Assembly (NCBI GenBank): GCA_016125335.1
Contig: WGLY01000015.1
Coordinates: forward strand, 124,001-188,000
DNA: 64,000 nt
Direction: 5' to 3'
Source of the DNA: Frankiales bacterium
GTDB taxonomy: Bacteria > Actinomycetota > Actinomycetes > S36-B12 > CAIYMF01
Under the pieces are notes generated by a model. It had not been told where the DNA came from, ran no database searches, and worked only from the letters and a program-made list of their open reading frames with translations. Position numbers and translations under genes: made by a program. Positions within the stretch are counted from its first letter, which is position 1; each line of letters starts with the position of its first letter. This document shows positions 34,583-42,373 of this stretch, piece after piece.

Positions 34583-35514
34583 CCGGCGTCCCCGCTCGGG
34601 AGGTGGACATCGACGAGCGGCTCGTCCGCCGCCTGCTCGAGACGGCCGCACCCGGGCTCGCCGCGCTGCCCTGCCACCTCGCCTTCCACGGCTGGGACAA
34701 CGACATCTGGCGCCTCGGCGACCGGCTCGCCGTGCGGCTCCCGCGGCGGGAGATGGCCGCCACTTTGGCGGCGCACGAGCAGCGCAGCCTGGACCGCCTC
34801 GCGCCGCTGCTCCCCCTGGCCGTGCCCGCCCCCGTCGTCACGGGCGAGCCCGTCGACGGCGTCTTCCCGTGGCCGTGGAGCGTCGTGCCCTGGTACGACG
34901 GCGACCTCGCCGCCACGCACCCCCCGGAGCCCTCGCAGGCCGCCGTGCTCGGCGCCTTCCTGGCCCGCCTGCACTCCCTCGCACCGGACGGGCTGGCGGA
35001 CAACCCGTTCCGCAGCGGCCCGCTCGCGCAGTACTCCGAGCCCATGGCCGGCCGGCTCGCCGCCCTGCGCGGCGACCCGTCGCTCGACGACGCGGACTCC
35101 GCGCTGATCGACGACGCCGAGCGGGCGTGGGGGGCCGGGCGCACCGCCGCGCCGGCGCCGCAGCGCGCATGGGTGCACGGCGACCTGCACCCGCGCAACG
35201 TGCTCACCCGCGACGGACGGCTGCACGTGGTGCTCGACTGGGGCGACACCACGGCCGGCGATCCGGCCGTCGACCTGTCGGCGGTGTGGTGGCTGTTCGA
35301 CGTCGCGGCGCATGCCGCCGCGTTCGCGGCGTACGGCGAGCCGGACGACGACCTGTGGCTGCGCTCGCGTGCGTGGGCGGCGTACTTCGGCCTCATGTGG
35401 CTCGGCTTCCGGCTCGCGAGCGACCCGGCCCGGCTCGACGCCGAGGGCGCGCGCCTCGGCCGCGCGCTGCTGGAACGGGTCGCCGCGACGCCCGCGCCGC
35501 CGTGGGCTCAGTAG
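34579..35514 (+). CDS. APH-family aminoglycoside/macrolide-type phosphotransferase
   Basis: A 311-residue protein-kinase-like enzyme of the APH family. The catalytic loop is WVHGDLHPRNVL (about 194-205) and the metal motif VVLDWGDTTAGDPAVDLS (about 213-230). The N-lobe includes DNDIWRLGDRLAVRLPRRE. Members phosphorylate small molecules, including aminoglycosides, macrolides and metabolites; the substrate is not predictable here. GTG 34579 overlaps the CYTH stop (GTGA). Its last 7 bp overlap the convergent hydrolase gene, with the TAG stop at 35512-35514 lying inside that gene's 3' end. Confidence 0.82.
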   Translation: MTGVPAREVDIDERLVRRLLETAAPGLAALPCHLAFHGWDNDIWRLGDRLAVRLPRREMAATLAAHEQRSLDRLAPLLPLAVPAPVVTGEPVDGVFPWPWSVVPWYDGDLAATHPPEPSQAAVLGAFLARLHSLAPDGLADNPFRSGPLAQYSEPMAGRLAALRGDPSLDDADSALIDDAERAWGAGRTAAPAPQRAWVHGDLHPRNVLTRDGRLHVVLDWGDTTAGDPAVDLSAVWWLFDVAAHAAAFAAYGEPDDDLWLRSRAWAAYFGLMWLGFRLASDPARLDAEGARLGRALLERVAATPAPPWAQ

Positions 35515-36407
35515 GAGCCGGTGACCAGCCAGCGCAGCAGCGTCGCCACCTCGTCGGGGTCGCCGAGGTGGCCGGAGTCCTCCTCCACGACCACGGTCGC
35601 CCCGGGCACGTGCCGCCCGAGCCAGGCGCCGTGGGCGGCCGGCACCAGCACGTCGCGGGCGCCGTAGCGCACCTCCACCGGCACCGCGATCTCGCCGACG
35701 TCGAACCCCCACGGACGGGTGAAGGCGAGGTCGTCGTCGACCCAGCCCCACACTCCCCCGCGCGCGAGGTCCTCGGTCGCCTCGCGCGTGACCTCGGCGA
35801 CGTCCTCACGGCCGAGCACCGCGCGGTCGGCGTCGTCGAGGCCCCAGTCCTCGCCGAGCAGCAGGGCGGGGTCGAGCGCCACGCGGTCGGCCATCTCGCG
35901 CAGCTCGCGCTCGAGCTCGGGCACGAGGCGCTCGACGCCCTCGAGCGCCCAGCCGAACTCGGTGACGTTGAGCGGGTCCATGCCCGCGAAGAAGTCCAGG
36001 TCCGCCACGCCGTACGGCGCGACGCCCACCACGCAGCGCGTGCGCACCACGCGCTCGGGCAGCCGCGCTGCGACCGCGAGGCAGTGCGGGCCGCCGCCGG
36101 ACGCGCCGGTCACCGCGAACCGCTCGATGCCGAGATGGTCGGCGAGGGCCGCGACGTCGGCCACGCAGTCGACCACGCGCCGCCCCTCGTGCCGGGTGGA
36201 GGCGCCGTACCCGGGACGGTCGTAGGTGATCATGCGGACGCCGGCCGCCACCCGGATCGCGTCGTCGGGATGGCGGTTGAGCCGCCCGCCCGGCGTGCCG
36301 TGGATCGCGACGACGGGGAACCCCTGCGGGTCGCCCCACTCCGCGTAGCACAGCGTGCGCCCGTCGGGCAGGGTCAGCGTGCGCCGGGTGCGATCCTCGT
36401 CGGCCAT
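35508..36407 (-). CDS. Alpha/beta hydrolase
   Basis: A 299-residue alpha/beta-hydrolase. The oxyanion segment is VVAIHGTPGGRLNRHPD (about 32-48), the nucleophile elbow FAVTGASGGGPHCLAVA (about 98-114) with Ser in G-A-S-G-G, and a late EEDSGHLGDP supplies the catalytic His. An Asp/Glu-rich lid (about 135-200) separates the halves. The substrate is unknown. ATG 36407. It is convergent with the APH gene and overlaps it by 7 bp. Confidence 0.85.
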   Translation of the reverse strand: MADEDRTRRTLTLPDGRTLCYAEWGDPQGFPVVAIHGTPGGRLNRHPDDAIRVAAGVRMITYDRPGYGASTRHEGRRVVDCVADVAALADHLGIERFAVTGASGGGPHCLAVAARLPERVVRTRCVVGVAPYGVADLDFFAGMDPLNVTEFGWALEGVERLVPELERELREMADRVALDPALLLGEDWGLDDADRAVLGREDVAEVTREATEDLARGGVWGWVDDDLAFTRPWGFDVGEIAVPVEVRYGARDVLVPAAHGAWLGRHVPGATVVVEEDSGHLGDPDEVATLLRWLVTGSY

Positions 36408-36498
36408 GGGCGGATCCTGGCAGCCACGGCCGCCCCATGGAGGCTCGACCGCGGATGCCCGACGGCCGCGCCCGGCCCGCAGGCCGGGTGCCGTCGCC

Positions 36499-38229
36499 TC
36501 AGTCCTGCGCCGGGCGCCCGGCGGTCCCGCCGCGCGCGGTCGGCTCGTCCCTCTCGTCGCCGTCGCCGTCGGAGGTGTCGTCCGCCTCGCCGTCGTCCCC
36601 CGCGGCCTCGTCCTCGCGGCGCGCGGCCTGGCCGGGGTCGGGCGAGACGTAGGGCAGCGCGAGGGTGGCCAGGAGGCCGACGCCGATGACGCCCGCCGCG
36701 ATGCCGGTGGTCCAGCGGCTCGCCGTCACCAGGGCCGCGGCCGCAGCCTCGCCCGCGGCGGCCGTGGCCGGGTCCGCCCGCAGCGACGGGATCACCGAGC
36801 CCGCGCTGCCCTGCACGGCGCTCGAGATCGACTCCGCCGCCTGCGGCGGGGCACCGGTGGCCTCCACGTTGGTCGTGGTGGCCCGGCCGAGGGTGGTGAG
36901 CAGCAGGGTGCCGAGGAGGGCGACGCCCAGCGCGGAGCCCAGCTGCCGGAAGGTGCTCTGCAGACCGGAGGCCTGGCCGGACTCGGTCACCGGGATCTCG
37001 GCGAGGATCACGCTCGTCAGCTGCGCCGTCGCCATGCCCACGCCGAGGCCGTAGAGGAAGAGCCACAGCGCGACCAGCCACCCGCTGATGTCGAGCGAGA
37101 CCGTCAGCGCGAGCCCGAGGACCGCGACGGCCTCGGTCGCGAGACCGGCGCGCACCACGGCCCGGCCGCCGAAGCGCCCGGTGAGCCGCGGCGTCATCCC
37201 GGACACGACGAAGGTGCCCATGGCCAGCGCCGCGATGAGCCAGCCGGTGTCGAGCGCGGAGAACCCGAGGGCGTTCTGCAGCAGCAGCGGCAGGGTGAAC
37301 AGCAGCCCGAACTCGCCGAGGGCGACGATCAGCGCGGCCAGCGACCCGAACCGGAACGAGCGCACGTCGAGCAGCCCGAGGTCGACGAGCACGTTCTTGC
37401 CCGCGCGCGCCCGGCGCCGCTGCACCACCCAGAAGCGCCACAGGAAGACCACGCCCACGACGAGGGCCACCGGCACCGGCGACAGCGTGCCGTCGGCCTG
37501 ACGCCACCAGCCGTAGTGCTGGCCCTCGATGAGCGCGAACACGATGCCCGCGAGGCCGACCGCGGAGAGCGTCACGCCGTACAGGTCCAGGCGCCGCGGC
37601 GCGTCCTCGTCGCGGGTCTCCGGGACGGCGACCACGATCAGGGCCAGCACCACGAGGCCGACCGGAACGTTGAGCAGGAACGACCAGCGCCAGCTGTAGT
37701 CGGTGGTGAGCCAGCCGCCCACGAGCGGGCCGAGCGCGGCCATGCCGCCGATCGTCGAGCCCCACACGGCGAACGCGATCGCGCGCTCGCGGCCGACGAA
37801 CACGGCGTTGAGGGTCGACAGCGTGCTCGGCAGGATCATCGCCGCGCCAAGGCCCTGGAGCAGCCGGGCGCCGAGCAGCATCAGCGGGGTGGTGGACAGG
37901 CCCGCCAGCACGGAGGCGACCACGAAGATCGCCATGCCCAGCAGGAACAGCCGGCGCCGCCCCCAGATGTCCCCCGCGCGGCCCACGGTGAGCAGCAGCG
38001 CCGCGAAGACCAGGGAGTAGATCGCGTTCATCCACTCCGCCTGCGTGGCGTCGAGGTGCAGGTCCTCGATCACCGTCGGCAGCGCGACGTTGACGACCGT
38101 GGCGTCCATGATGATGAGGGAGACGCCCAGCGCGACCGCGGCCAGGCCCCACCACCGGCGCCGGTCGGGCGTCGCAGCCGAGGTCGGCGTCGCGGACGTG
38201 CCTCGGGTAGGGTTCTTCTCGACGCTCAT
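36499..38229 (-). CDS. MFS drug efflux transporter, DHA2 (EmrB/QacA-like) type
   Basis: A 576-residue membrane protein with 14 predicted helices. Motifs include MDATVVNVALPTV in helix 1 (the D1-type motif of DHA2 pumps), RAGDIWGRRRLFLLG (motif A), and WRWSFLLNVPVGLVVL (motif C region). The C-terminal 50 residues are an acidic cytosolic tail (DDGEADDTSDGDGDERDE), unusual in length. The start is ATG 38229; a TATGAT -10 overlapping the operator at 38230-38246 implies a nearly leaderless transcript. It is divergent from its likely TetR regulator. Export of a cationic or lipophilic drug is the usual family role. Confidence 0.92.
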   Translation of the reverse strand: MSVEKNPTRGTSATPTSAATPDRRRWWGLAAVALGVSLIIMDATVVNVALPTVIEDLHLDATQAEWMNAIYSLVFAALLLTVGRAGDIWGRRRLFLLGMAIFVVASVLAGLSTTPLMLLGARLLQGLGAAMILPSTLSTLNAVFVGRERAIAFAVWGSTIGGMAALGPLVGGWLTTDYSWRWSFLLNVPVGLVVLALIVVAVPETRDEDAPRRLDLYGVTLSAVGLAGIVFALIEGQHYGWWRQADGTLSPVPVALVVGVVFLWRFWVVQRRRARAGKNVLVDLGLLDVRSFRFGSLAALIVALGEFGLLFTLPLLLQNALGFSALDTGWLIAALAMGTFVVSGMTPRLTGRFGGRAVVRAGLATEAVAVLGLALTVSLDISGWLVALWLFLYGLGVGMATAQLTSVILAEIPVTESGQASGLQSTFRQLGSALGVALLGTLLLTTLGRATTTNVEATGAPPQAAESISSAVQGSAGSVIPSLRADPATAAAGEAAAAALVTASRWTTGIAAGVIGVGLLATLALPYVSPDPGQAARREDEAAGDDGEADDTSDGDGDERDEPTARGGTAGRPAQD

Positions 38230-38246
38230 GTCGGCATCATACCGAC
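38230..38246. promoter_or_regulatory. Palindromic TetR operator over the MFS promoter
   Basis: A 17-bp imperfect palindrome with GTCGG/CCGAC ends lies between the divergent efflux and TetR genes. On the minus strand it contains the -10 TATGAT, so TetR binding would block efflux-gene transcription. Confidence 0.65.
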
Positions 38247-38286
38247 GCAAGTGTCGAGACCGCATCTCGGGGGCGAGGGAGGGACC

Positions 38287-38865
38287 ATGCCGCGCATCGA
38301 GGCGCCCACGGTGGCCGAGCACCACCGGATGCGCCGGGCCGCCCTGCTCGAGGCGGCCGAGGAGGTGCTCGCCGAGCAGGGTGCGGACGCCCTCACGCTC
38401 GGCGCGGTGGGCGAGCGCGCCGGGCTGGCCCGCTCGAGCGTGTACCAGTACTTCTCCTCGGCGGGCGCCCTCATGGCGGCCCTGGTGGAGGACGCCTTCC
38501 CGCGCAGCACGGACCGGCTGCGGGCCGCGGTCGACGCCGAGGCCACGCCGCGGGGCAAGGTGGACGCCTTCGCCGTCACGGCGCTCGGCCTGGCCACCGA
38601 CCGCACCCACCGCTCGCTGGAGGTGCTCGGGGCGGTCGACCTCCCGGCCGAGTGCCGGGCCCGGCTGCTCGAGCTGCACCACGAGCAGGCCGCGCCGCTC
38701 GTCGACGCGCTCACCGCGCTCGGGCTCGCCTCGCCGGAGGTCACCGCCCGGCTCGTCCTCGGGATCGTCCATGCCGCGGCGGCCCTGGTCACCGAGGGCC
38801 TCGACGTCGAGGACGCCCGCAGCCAGGTGCTGGGCCTGCTGCACGAGGGCCTCGGCGTCGACTGA
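38287..38865 (+). CDS. TetR-family repressor
   Basis: A 192-residue regulator. The N-terminal HTH is RRAALLEAAEEVLAEQGADALTLGAVGERAGLARSSVYQYFSSAGALMAALVEDAF (about 16-71), a textbook TetR DNA-binding domain; the rest is the all-helical ligand domain. ATG 38287 follows GAGGGAGGG. Placement divergent from an EmrB-type pump, with a palindrome between, points to local drug-inducible repression. Confidence 0.9.
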   Translation: MPRIEAPTVAEHHRMRRAALLEAAEEVLAEQGADALTLGAVGERAGLARSSVYQYFSSAGALMAALVEDAFPRSTDRLRAAVDAEATPRGKVDAFAVTALGLATDRTHRSLEVLGAVDLPAECRARLLELHHEQAAPLVDALTALGLASPEVTARLVLGIVHAAAALVTEGLDVEDARSQVLGLLHEGLGVD

Positions 38866-38893
38866 CCCCAGGCGATGCGTCCGGGCGGGGAGG

Positions 38894-39559
38894 TCAGCGC
38901 AGGCGGCGGCGCACCGTCACGAGCAGCTGCACGATCCCGACGGCGCCCACCCCCACCAACGCCCAGGCGCCGAGCGCGGCCCACGTGACCGCCTCGCCCG
39001 GGTAGACGCCGGCGGCGAGGAGGAACGCCGCCGCCACGATGACCCGGGTGGGGCGCTCCCCCACGGTCACGACGCCGATGTCGTCCATGCCCACGGCGGT
39101 GGCCCGGGCCCGCGCGTACTCCTGGACGAACGCGAGGGCGGCGGCCGCGACGCACACCGGCGTCGGGGCGCCGACCACCCACAGCGCGAGCACGTGCGCC
39201 AGGTCGCTGAGCCGGTCGAGCACGGAGTCCAGCACGGCGCCCCAGGCGCTGGCGCGACCCGTGAGCACCGCCACGGCGCCGTCGAGGGAGTCCATCAGCC
39301 CCGAGACGCCCACCACCACGGCACCGGCCACGACCCAGCGGCCGCCCGGCACGCACAGGCCCACGGCCGCGGCGGAGACCAGCACCCCCAGCAGCGAGAC
39401 GACGTCGGGCGAGGCGCCCGCCCGGGCGAAGGGCACGGCGCAGGCGTGCACCACCCGCAGCCACGTGCCCACCACGCGCGAGGAGCGCGGGTCGTACCCC
39501 CCGTGCAGCCCCTGCCACGTGTCGAGGTAGCTGTCGAGGCTCGGGACGGCGCGTGCCAT
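38894..39559 (-). CDS. CDP-alcohol phosphatidyltransferase family protein
   Basis: A 221-residue membrane protein with about six helices. The CDP-AP motif is LMDSLDGAVAVLTGRASAWGAVLDSVLDRLSD (about 88-119): D-x2-D-G-x2-A then G-x3-D-x3-D, so all four metal Asp are present, but the usual Arg after Ala is Val. It should transfer a phosphoalcohol from a CDP-linked donor in phospholipid or polar-lipid synthesis; the acceptor is unknown. ATG 39559. The same-strand neighbours upstream are SIMPL and metF, closely spaced. Confidence 0.82.
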   Translation of the reverse strand: MARAVPSLDSYLDTWQGLHGGYDPRSSRVVGTWLRVVHACAVPFARAGASPDVVSLLGVLVSAAAVGLCVPGGRWVVAGAVVVGVSGLMDSLDGAVAVLTGRASAWGAVLDSVLDRLSDLAHVLALWVVGAPTPVCVAAAALAFVQEYARARATAVGMDDIGVVTVGERPTRVIVAAAFLLAAGVYPGEAVTWAALGAWALVGVGAVGIVQLLVTVRRRLR

Positions 39560-39571
39560 CGACGACGCCGC

Positions 39572-40195
39572 TCAGCCGACCGGGCCGAGCGCCCAGGAGA
39601 CGGTGACCACCGCCGACACGACGCCCTCGCCGGGGTCCACCGGCATCGGCGGCCCGCCCTCCGCCGCCATGGCCATCCGGCGCGGCACGGCACCGCCGCC
39701 GGAGTCGCCCTCCGTCACGTGGCGCACCTCGCCCAGCGCCTGCCCGGCGAGCCCGGCGTACTGCTCGGCCCGGGCCCGCGCGTCGGCGAACGCGGCCTCG
39801 CGCGCGCTGCGCTCGAGCGCGGCCGGGTCGTGGTGGGCGAAGCTCACCCCGTCCACGCGCGCCCCGTCGCCGCCGGCGTCGACCGCCGCCACGAGCACCG
39901 AGCCCACGCGGCCGAGGTCCTCGAGCCGCACGGACAGCGCGAGCGAGGCCTCGTAGCCGGTGACCGTCGGCCACGGGTTGTGCACCGGGCTCAGCGACAC
40001 CCGCGTGGTCGACAGGTCGCCGGGCGCGGCGCCGGCCCCCAGCACCGCCTCGCGCATCTGCGCCATCGCGTAGGTGGCGCGGGCGGTCGCGTCGCTCGGC
40101 GTCGTCGCGCGGGCCGTGGCCGCGAGCCGCAGCGTGGCCTCGTCGTACGGCGCCGCGGCGCGGCCGTGCCCGGTCACCGTCACGGTCCTGCCCAT
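39572..40195 (-). CDS. SIMPL (DUF541) domain protein
   Basis: 207 residues of the SIMPL/DUF541 family (begins TVTVTGHGRAAAPYDEATLRLAATA; central YEASLALSVRLEDLGRVGSVLVAAVDAGGDGARVDGVSF; then AREAAFADARARAEQYAGLAG). Unlike many members it lacks a signal peptide, so it appears cytosolic. The function is poorly defined. ATG 40195. It lies 37 bp after metF and 12 bp before the CDP-alcohol transferase. Confidence 0.8.
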   Translation of the reverse strand: MGRTVTVTGHGRAAAPYDEATLRLAATARATTPSDATARATYAMAQMREAVLGAGAAPGDLSTTRVSLSPVHNPWPTVTGYEASLALSVRLEDLGRVGSVLVAAVDAGGDGARVDGVSFAHHDPAALERSAREAAFADARARAEQYAGLAGQALGEVRHVTEGDSGGGAVPRRMAMAAEGGPPMPVDPGEGVVSAVVTVSWALGPVG

Positions 40196-40232
40196 GGCCG
40201 CGATCCTGCCCGACGCCGGTGCGCGCCGCCCG

Positions 40233-41132
40233 TCAGACGCGGGCGCCGAGGCCGAGGTTGGTGTAGATCTCGCGGCTCGAGGTGGACCGGTTCAGCGTGT
40301 AGAAGTGCAGCCCGGGGGCGCCGGCGTCCAGCAGCGCCTGCGCCATCTCGGTGGCGACCAGCACCCCCTCCGCGTGGACGGCGTGCGGGTCGTCGGCCAC
40401 CGATCGGAACCGCGCGGCGAGCTCGTCCGGGAAGGCCGTGCCGGCCAGCTGCCCGAAGCGCTCGATCTGCGAGATGTTCGTGAGCGGCATGAGCCCCGGC
40501 ACGATCGGCATCGTGCAGCCCGCGGCGCGGGCCCGGTCGACGAGCTCGACGTAGTCCTCGACGCGGAAGAACAGCTGCGTGACGGCGAAGCCGGCGCCCG
40601 CGGCCTGCTTGGCCGCCAGCACCTCGGCGTCGCGCTCGAGCGACGGCGACTCGGGGTGCTTCTCCGGGAACGCGGCCACGCCGACGGAGAAGTCGCCCAG
40701 CGAGCGCACCAGCGACACGAGCTCGTCGGCGTGCTCGAGGCCGCCGTCGGTGCGCACCCACTCCGTGCCGAGGCCGCCCTGCGGGTCCCCGCGCAGCGCG
40801 AGGACGTTGCGCAGCCCGGCGTCGGCGTACGACCCGATCACCGCGCGCAGCTCGGCCACCGTCGCACCGACGCAGGTGAGGTGGGCCATCGCCAGCAGCG
40901 TGGTGTCCTCGAGGATCCGGCGGGTGGCCCGCACGGTGCGGTCGCGGGTGGAGCCGCCGGCGCCGTAGGTGACCGACACGAAGGTGGGCGCCAGCGGCTC
41001 GAGCTCGCGGATCGCCTGCCACAGCTGGCGTTCGCCCTCGTCGGTGCGCGGCGGGAAGAACTCGAACGAGAAGGAGTGACGGCCGGACGCGAGCAGCTCG
41101 CTGATGGACGTCGAGCGCGGAGCGGGGGCCAT
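40233..41132 (-). CDS. metF: Methylenetetrahydrofolate reductase
   Basis: A 299-residue FAD TIM-barrel enzyme that reduces 5,10-methylene-THF to 5-methyl-THF for methionine synthesis. Visible are FSFEFFPPRTDEGERQLW (about 21-38), PTFVSVTYGAGGSTRDRT, MAHLTCVGAT, NVLALRGDPQGG (FAD contact), FAVTQLFFRVEDYV and PIVPGLMPLTNISQIERF. The length is typical. The start is ATG 41132 with TACCCT (41145-41140, minus) seven nt upstream, a leaderless gene. It is divergent from crtE, as Rv2172c (MTHFR-like) is next to idsA2 in M. tuberculosis. Confidence 0.95.
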   Translation of the reverse strand: MAPAPRSTSISELLASGRHSFSFEFFPPRTDEGERQLWQAIRELEPLAPTFVSVTYGAGGSTRDRTVRATRRILEDTTLLAMAHLTCVGATVAELRAVIGSYADAGLRNVLALRGDPQGGLGTEWVRTDGGLEHADELVSLVRSLGDFSVGVAAFPEKHPESPSLERDAEVLAAKQAAGAGFAVTQLFFRVEDYVELVDRARAAGCTMPIVPGLMPLTNISQIERFGQLAGTAFPDELAARFRSVADDPHAVHAEGVLVATEMAQALLDAGAPGLHFYTLNRSTSSREIYTNLGLGARV

Positions 41133-41139
41133 GGGGACG

Positions 41140-41145
41140 AGGGTA
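41140..41145 (-). promoter_or_regulatory. metF leaderless -10 (TACCCT)
   Basis: TACCCT on the minus strand, 7 nt before ATG 41132. Confidence 0.6.
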
Positions 41146-41272
41146 CGACGCGACCCGCGGCCGGCTCCGCACGGTCCGAGGGGCGGACGAGCCCCGCGGA
41201 CCGCCCGGTCCGCAGCCATGTCGCGGGATCGTCACGGCGTCGTCACGGCATGCCGGGTCGCGGCGCTCGCCC

Positions 41273-41287
41273 TACTCTGGCCCCGTG
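41273..41287 (+). promoter_or_regulatory. crtE leaderless promoter: TACTCT, 6 nt, GTG
   Basis: TACTCT (41273-41278) ends 6 nt before GTG 41285. Confidence 0.65.
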
Positions 41288-42367
41288 ACTCAGGAGGGGA
41301 GAGCCGTGGCAGCGCTGGACGCCGAGGACCTCAGGGTCCGGGTCCAGAAGCGGCTCGACGACTTCCTCGCGGCCCAGGTGCCGGTGCTCGACGACATCTC
41401 CCCGGACCTGGCCCAGCTCTCCGACGCGCTGACCGACCTCCTGCGCGGTGGCAAGCGGCTGCGGCCGGCGTTCGCCTACTGGGGCTGGCGCGGCGCGGGC
41501 GGGCACGACTGCGAGGAGGCGATCGCCGCCGCCACCTCCCTCGAGCTGCTCCAGGCCTGCGCCCTGGTGCACGACGACGTCATGGACGGCAGCGACACGC
41601 GGCGCGGCCTGCCCGCGGCGCACCGCCGCTTCGCCGCGCTGCACACGGGCAACAGCTGGCGCGGGTCCGCCGACGGCTTCGGCGTGGGCGCGGCGATCCT
41701 GCTCGGCGACCTCTGCCTGTCGTGGGCCGACGAGCTCCTCATGTCCAGCGGCCTGCCGGTCCAGTCGCTGGTGCGCGCCAAGCCCGTCTACGACCTCATG
41801 CGCACCGAGCTCATGGCCGGCCAGTACCTCGACCTGCTCGAGCAGGCCATGGGCGGCGGGTCTGCGTCGCGGGCGATGCGCGTGGTGCGCTACAAGGCGG
41901 CGAAGTACACGATCGAGCGGCCGCTGCACCTCGGGGCCGCCCTCGCCGGCGCACCCGACGAGCTGCTCACCTCCTACTCGGGGTTCGGCCTCCCCCTGGG
42001 CGAGGCCTTCCAGCTGCGCGACGACGTCCTCGGCGTCTTCGGCGACCCGGAGCGCACGGGCAAGCCGGCCGGGGACGACCTGCGCGAGGGCAAGCGCACC
42101 GTGCTCGTGGCCACGGCCGGCGAGGCCGCGACGCCGCAGCAGGCCGACCTGCTGCGCCGCCACCTCGGCGACCCGGACCTCGACGCCGCCGGCGTCGACG
42201 CCCTGCGCGAGGTCATCGTCGACACGGGCGCGCTCGCCCACGTGGAGGCCCTGATCGAGGCGCTCACCGCCCAGGCGCTGGGCGCGATCGAGCGCGCCGA
42301 CGTCGACGCCGAGGCCCGCGAGGTGCTGCGCGACCTCGCGATCGCCTCGACCGAGCGGACGGTGTGA
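41285..42367 (+). CDS. crtE: Geranylgeranyl diphosphate synthase (IdsA/CrtE)
   Basis: A 360-residue trans-prenyltransferase. The first Asp-rich motif is ALVHDDVMDGSDTRRG (about 93-108), the second QLRDDVLGVFGDPERTGKPAGDDLREGKRT (about 246-275). GGKRLRPAFAY supplies the pyrophosphate-binding basic cluster. It condenses IPP with FPP to C20 GGPP, the entry to carotenoids; the homologue in M. tuberculosis is IdsA2. The small residue pattern before the first DDxxD fits a C20 rather than C15 product, but that is inference. GTG 41285, leaderless. crtI starts 6 bp after its stop. Confidence 0.92.
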   Translation: MTQEGRAVAALDAEDLRVRVQKRLDDFLAAQVPVLDDISPDLAQLSDALTDLLRGGKRLRPAFAYWGWRGAGGHDCEEAIAAATSLELLQACALVHDDVMDGSDTRRGLPAAHRRFAALHTGNSWRGSADGFGVGAAILLGDLCLSWADELLMSSGLPVQSLVRAKPVYDLMRTELMAGQYLDLLEQAMGGGSASRAMRVVRYKAAKYTIERPLHLGAALAGAPDELLTSYSGFGLPLGEAFQLRDDVLGVFGDPERTGKPAGDDLREGKRTVLVATAGEAATPQQADLLRRHLGDPDLDAAGVDALREVIVDTGALAHVEALIEALTAQALGAIERADVDAEAREVLRDLAIASTERTV

Positions 42368-42373
42368 GCCGTC

